NCBI GenBank assembly: GCA_034509735.1 | Contig: JACGWO010000004.1 | Location: 26,765,395-26,829,394, forward strand | DNA from: Sesamum alatum | Lineage: Eukaryota > Streptophyta > Magnoliopsida > Lamiales > Pedaliaceae | Reading direction: 5' to 3' | DNA: 64,000 nucleotides | Shown here: piece after piece, positions 60,298-64,000 of the stretch | Numbering within the stretch: the first letter of the stretch is position 1 | How the letters are laid out: each line of letters opens with the position of its first letter | Made by a program: the position numbers and the translations under genes | Notes under the pieces: generated by a model | What the model was told of the DNA's origin: nothing | What the model saw: only the letters and a program-made list of their open reading frames with translations | Database searches by the model: none

Positions 60298-61140
60298 TTT
60301 AATTGACCAGAAAGGGTTTCAAGTTGTTACATGAACAAATAGCTTCAAAGATCAATACAAATTTAGCGGAGATTGTTGATATTTTCGATTTTACGTATAG
60401 AAATGGAAAAGAGAGAGGTAGAAGAAATGAAATGGAGAGAGAGTAAAAAGAAAAAAATGAAGGAGACATATATATAAGAAATATTAGAACGGGCATTGGA
60501 ACATTATTTGAAACTCCAAAACTAGCCGTTGATTTAGCATTAGTAACGGGGTCAGGCGCGGGAACAGGAACAATAACATATCCGTTAAAATATAGCCATT
60601 GAAGTATATTTGGAATGGCAATCGGAATACATAATCTGTTATGTACACAGACCGTTCCTAATAGTAACACATTTGGGACAGTCCTTGCAATTTTAACTTT
60701 GTTTTGATAAGTACCATAATTAGGAACGGTCATTGTATTACAATATTTTCATTAGGTGAAAAGTGGTCTCATTTAGCATTACATTTTAGAACGGTCATCC
60801 CAACATTCCAATTGGTAACGGTATTGGGGACAGGAGTAGCAATGGTACGCTTTTTACGTCAACTTGCCATTTCAAGAAGCATATATGTGTTCCACATAAA
60901 AGTACAAAATATTTTTGTTCCCTATTTGGAATAGTATCTGGGCTACAATTGGGAACACATTATTTGGCACAGTATGATGAATGGTCATGCCGTTCGAACA
61001 CGTTAGGATTCCGCACAATACGAATATGTCGTCAGCAATGGGTTATCGTTCCACAATAGTTTCTAAGACCATTCTAATTTGGACCGAAATTTGGAAGCCA
61101 TTGTAATCCGTGTCAATTTCCACATTTTTTTGTATTGTTA

Positions 61141-63160
61141 AGCGGTTTGGCCTAAAACAATAGTTTTTTTAAACTTCATTATTTTAATAATTTTTTAAGT
61201 TTTTTTACTATTTTTATTTGTAAATTATTCCCCCTTACTTTTTAGGTGTGCCGATTGCGGTACATTTGTTGCTTTTTTAGGTTTGCTAAACCAATCCTCG
61301 ACTATAAAATTTGGCTTTGGGGTCTTTGCTTGACTATAAAAGATTGAATGCTTCGTGGTTGTATGAATATCATTTGCGTATTTGCTTATTAAAAACTCCT
61401 ACCCCATCTTCTATTCCATCTATAGGAGATGGACATGTGGAAATTCATATATTAGGAAAATATGTTGTAAAATTTGTGGGCCCAAAGAGAGAGAAAAAAA
61501 AAATTTCATCCAAACAAAAACTTAAAAAATATATATATGAGAGAGAAAATATTAGGAGGAGACCATAATTATTTTTTGTCACTACAAAAACATAGATTAT
61601 CAACAAAAAAATATTTAATAAATTTTAAAGTTTTAGTGGATATAATTACATATATATTTAGTGATAAGAATTTTTATTTTGTTACAATAATAAATTTTCC
61701 CATATTTAGTGGAGATAATTATTTTGTAAAAATTCTAATTAGCAAAAATTTATTTTGTAGAAACTTCTTCTATTTCTACTTCTACTAATTTTCAACTTCT
61801 TCTTCTAATAAACTACTAATCCAAATTAATCTTTACTTGTTTATAAATAAATACCAAAACATTTGAGGGGATTTTCAAGATTTTGCAAGAAGCCTTTCTT
61901 GTTTGGAGCTTTACCCCAATGAGATTTCAAAATTCAGAAGTACCCATTAAATTGTTTGTAGGCTCTTCAACTGACAATATATCGGGAAATTCAACTAATT
62001 GAGTTCTCATATCTTCTCTTGCAAAAGTTAAAAAATGAGTAATATTCAGTAAGTACATTTTTTGTTTATAATTTAATTTGGATAGGTATTACATAAAGCG
62101 TAGAAAATATGGTAGCGTCACAGTAACGCAATATTGAAGATAAAACATGGAACTTGACTAGTTTATGATTATTACCTTTTTGTCATGGATGAAATTAGTT
62201 TCCTTAGAGGTGAAATATTATAATTAAAGATGTATCATACCTTAATATATAGTACTTGTTGATTCCGTCTACTTTTTTTTTTCTTTCATTTGTATGTAAA
62301 GGCATACATAATTAACAAAATAAACCTACACAAATTATCAATCGTAAAATTAAAAAAAAATTAATCAATTAAACATTTAATAATATTTAATTATTAAAAA
62401 TATTTTAGAATTAGGTAAATTTTTATTATAAATATTTATTAAAACTATGTTTTATATTAATCCATATTAATTAATTAATTATTAAAAATTAATTAAATAT
62501 TAAGTAATATTAAATTATTACATATACTATTAAAAATAGAAAGAAAAAAAGAAAACGACTCCGCTGGTGGCGAAGTCAATCAATTAGCAATTAAAAAAAT
62601 GAATATTTGTAAGCCTTTTTGGTTTGTGATATTTCGATTTTTTTATTTTTTTTTTATAATATTTATATAAATAAGTCAAATGCTTTAACATGCTAGCCAT
62701 ATGATATAAAGGAAATCGAATGTGTATTCTCAATTAGATTAATGAAATTTTCGTATCTATTTCTTCTTGTTGAGTTCTCGTTTTCAAGTGGAATATTGAA
62801 TTTTGATTTAGAAAGAATTAAGTATAGAGCAAATATTTTTAATATTTAATACTTTTATGTTGAATTCAATTATTCTGTAGAATTAATTTATAGACTAATG
62901 GCTACTCGGACCGCCATCATAAAATATGGTTATTTATATGTTTGTTGTCAATTAAACTTGTTTAAATTGTTATGCAATATATTGATTTTGTTGATTGTTA
63001 TTTCTTATGAATGAATTATATAATAATATGGCCATTGGGTGGTTGTGTATGTGAGTATACTTGTTTAATTAACTATATAAATTAATTTTACTTTTTAATG
63101 GATTTTTAAACATATACCTTCTATTCATTCATCTTTATTTTATATTTTGTTTCTACTCTA
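61141..63160. other. AT-rich DNA with no supported gene
   Basis: There are open frames of 85 and 104 codons at 61311-61788, but they are low in complexity (Lys- and Phe-rich) and carry no motif. The end of the stretch (63130-63163) is a pyrimidine-rich tract ending in TCTATAG, a plausible splice acceptor for the FAR1-like exon that follows. Confidence 0.5.
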
Positions 63161-63161
63161 T

Positions 63162-63498
63162 AGGATATGGAGCCCAACGTTTGTGTGGATCTTACCCCAC
63201 GTCATAAGTTAGATTTTGGCTCTAATGAGGAGAACAAGGAAAAAGAAGTTGTATTTCTTGAGGATAATGGTGGAGAAAAGCTAATAAATGTCACTCAACC
63301 ATTTCAGAAGAGAAAATTCCGAGAATTGGTAAATTTAATAGTCACGAAGAAGCTTATAACTTTTATAATGAATATGCAAAGGTTACTCCTGCCGTCAAGT
63401 CTTCTATGGGGCAAGATTCTGCCACTGTTGACGGCTCCATTAACAATTTGACGAAATATTGTTTCGGACCAAAATTGAGAAAAAATTTGAAGAAATGA
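63162..63498 (+). pseudogene. Truncated FAR1-related (FRS-like) N-terminal exon
   Basis: A probable 3' splice site (TTTCTACTCTATAG) precedes an ATG at 63167. The frame from there is acidic (MEPNVCVDLTPRHK, NEENKEKEVV) to about residue 49. Then, one base back in phase, the DNA encodes IPRIGKFNSHEEAYNFYNEYAK (in two parts: IPRIGKF and HEEAYNFYNEYAK), which matches the start of the FAR1 DNA-binding domain (P-x-IG-x-F-x-S-x-EEAY-x-FY-x-YA). The rest of the domain and everything after it are missing; sequence turns into transposon-like GGACCAAAA repeats by about 63460. FAR1-related proteins derive from MULE transposases and act as light-signalling transcription factors. This is a broken fragment, host- or element-derived. 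Confidence 0.55.
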
Positions 63499-63582
63499 GA
63501 CTAAATGTGAGACAAATACAACAAATGAGACCAAATAAAAAAAAGTCCTAATTTATGGGACCAAAAATGAAATTTTCCCTAA
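63455..63582 (-). repeat. MULE-type terminal arm
   Basis: Read on the minus strand it starts AGGGAAAATTTCATTTTTGG and contains repeated GGTCTC/GGTCCC-TTT motifs like the inverted repeats of the other MULE-type elements here. It directly follows the FAR1-like fragment. No partner arm was found to the left. Confidence 0.45.
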
Positions 63583-63624
63583 TATGTTTTTATTGTTTCC
63601 TACACAATTCTTGAATTTTGATGG

Positions 63625-63790
63625 AAATTTTTAATATAAAGCAATTTTGAAAAATTAAAAAGTTGTGCGAATGTCTGAACTTGCAGCCAATTTCAAACCC
63701 TTATTCTGAAAGTTGCAGCCAAAAGTTCAGACATCAAGGTACTAAAAAGTTCATATATATTGACAGTTGCTTTATATTAAAATAAATCAA
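63625..63790. repeat. Hairpin-forming MITE-like inverted repeat
   Basis: The two halves are complementary with interruptions: TTTAATATAAAGCAA at left pairs with TTGCTTTATATTAAA at right, and TGTCTGAACTT pairs with AAGTTCAGACA nearer the loop. The unit is about 165 bp. It could be a foldback MITE; a transcript would form a long imperfect hairpin. Confidence 0.6.
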
Positions 63791-64000
63791 AGTTATTTTT
63801 GATGTGCTTGAAATATATATTTTTTAAGTTAAGAAATATTAATTTTCCCACAAACAAATAAAGTTTTGTCCTACTCGAATGAGATGAAATTGAAAAATAT
63901 CTTATAAGCAACCACAAATAAAAAAGAATCATTTTCAATTACAATTTTTACAAAATAATTATATTTTTATTGTTTCCTCCTAATATTTTCTCTCTCATAT

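Larger units (their letters stand above)
52339..61137. mobile_element. CACTA (En/Spm) complex, at least two rearranged copies
   Basis: The left end CACTACAAAAATTTATGGG (52339) and a decayed right end (CAATACAAAAAAATGTGG on the minus strand, ending 61137) are flanked by TTA on both sides (52336-52338 and 61138-61140), a 3-bp duplication as expected. A second, better preserved right end lies inside at 58381 (CACTACAAAAAAATGCGGG, minus strand). Subterminal GGAACGGTC-type repeats fill 52380-53050, 57720-58380, 59160-59580 and 60480-61130; the last and second blocks are homologous in the same orientation. Coding remnants are all on the minus strand. The complex also contains the LTR-like copy at 54572. 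Confidence 0.78.

Noticed and set aside
60299..60733. A 144-codon minus-strand frame in the CACTA complex
   Set aside because: It covers the subterminal GGAACGG repeats of the CACTA right end; the peptide shows only repeat-derived residues.

Overview
The window is a plant nuclear segment, most likely from a eudicot. The evidence is two intronless-type plant subtilases, GT-AG introns in transposase remnants, Helitrons, Mutator-like (MULE), CACTA, hAT and Harbinger elements, tRNA-derived SINEs, LTR remnants, and an endogenous pararetrovirus (Caulimoviridae). Outside the genes it is strongly AT-rich. No rRNA gene, tRNA gene, CRISPR array or bacterial feature was seen.

Layout. 1-9.4 kb: AT-rich repeats, with an LTR-like element (3980-6541), a poly-G-bearing tandem repeat (7578-8456) and a possible degraded Helitron around both. 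9.5-15.1 kb: the only conventional gene space, two tandem subtilases of the SBT1.9/SBT3 type on the + strand. Each is broken once (an exact 124-bp duplication in the first, a 1-nt frame loss in the second) and otherwise complete. 16.8-29.6 kb: a minus-strand Helitron carrying two younger insertions, a 1.4-kb MULE with a GRF zinc-finger ORF (17099-18505) and an 8.0-kb inverted-repeat element (21484-29486) that holds a near-complete pararetrovirus genome. 29.7-34.8 kb: a solo-LTR-like element carrying an hAT, a MULE-type MITE and a Harbinger MITE. 35.3-46.7 kb: plus-strand Helitrons joined head to tail, the first an inverted paralogue of the 16.8-29.6 kb Helitron. That paralogue lacks both young insertions and so supplies their empty sites. 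46.7-52.3 kb: two SINEs, a small Helitron, a MITE and gypsy/LTR relics. 52.3-61.1 kb: a CACTA (En/Spm) complex with two Transposase_24-type copies, a TNP2 (DUF4218) tail and an inverted relative of the LTR-like element. 61.1-64 kb: AT-rich DNA, a truncated FAR1-like exon and a hairpin MITE.

The most notable object is the 8-kb element. On the minus strand it reads: tRNA-Met primer-binding site, two small ORFs, coat protein (zinc knuckle), movement protein, protease/RT/RNase H (frameshifted), a coiled-coil ORF, and a distal ORF with a Cys/His cluster. It is bounded by diverged inverted repeats with repeated TTAGTCC-type motifs and by a 9-bp direct repeat, and the paralogous Helitron has the uninterrupted site. 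The 5' leader, including a decayed primer-binding region, is duplicated in inverted orientation at the opposite end. This is either a pararetrovirus mobilised inside a DNA-transposon frame, or a viral lineage whose integrated form has acquired inverted termini. All family assignments come from motifs read by eye; no database search was run.
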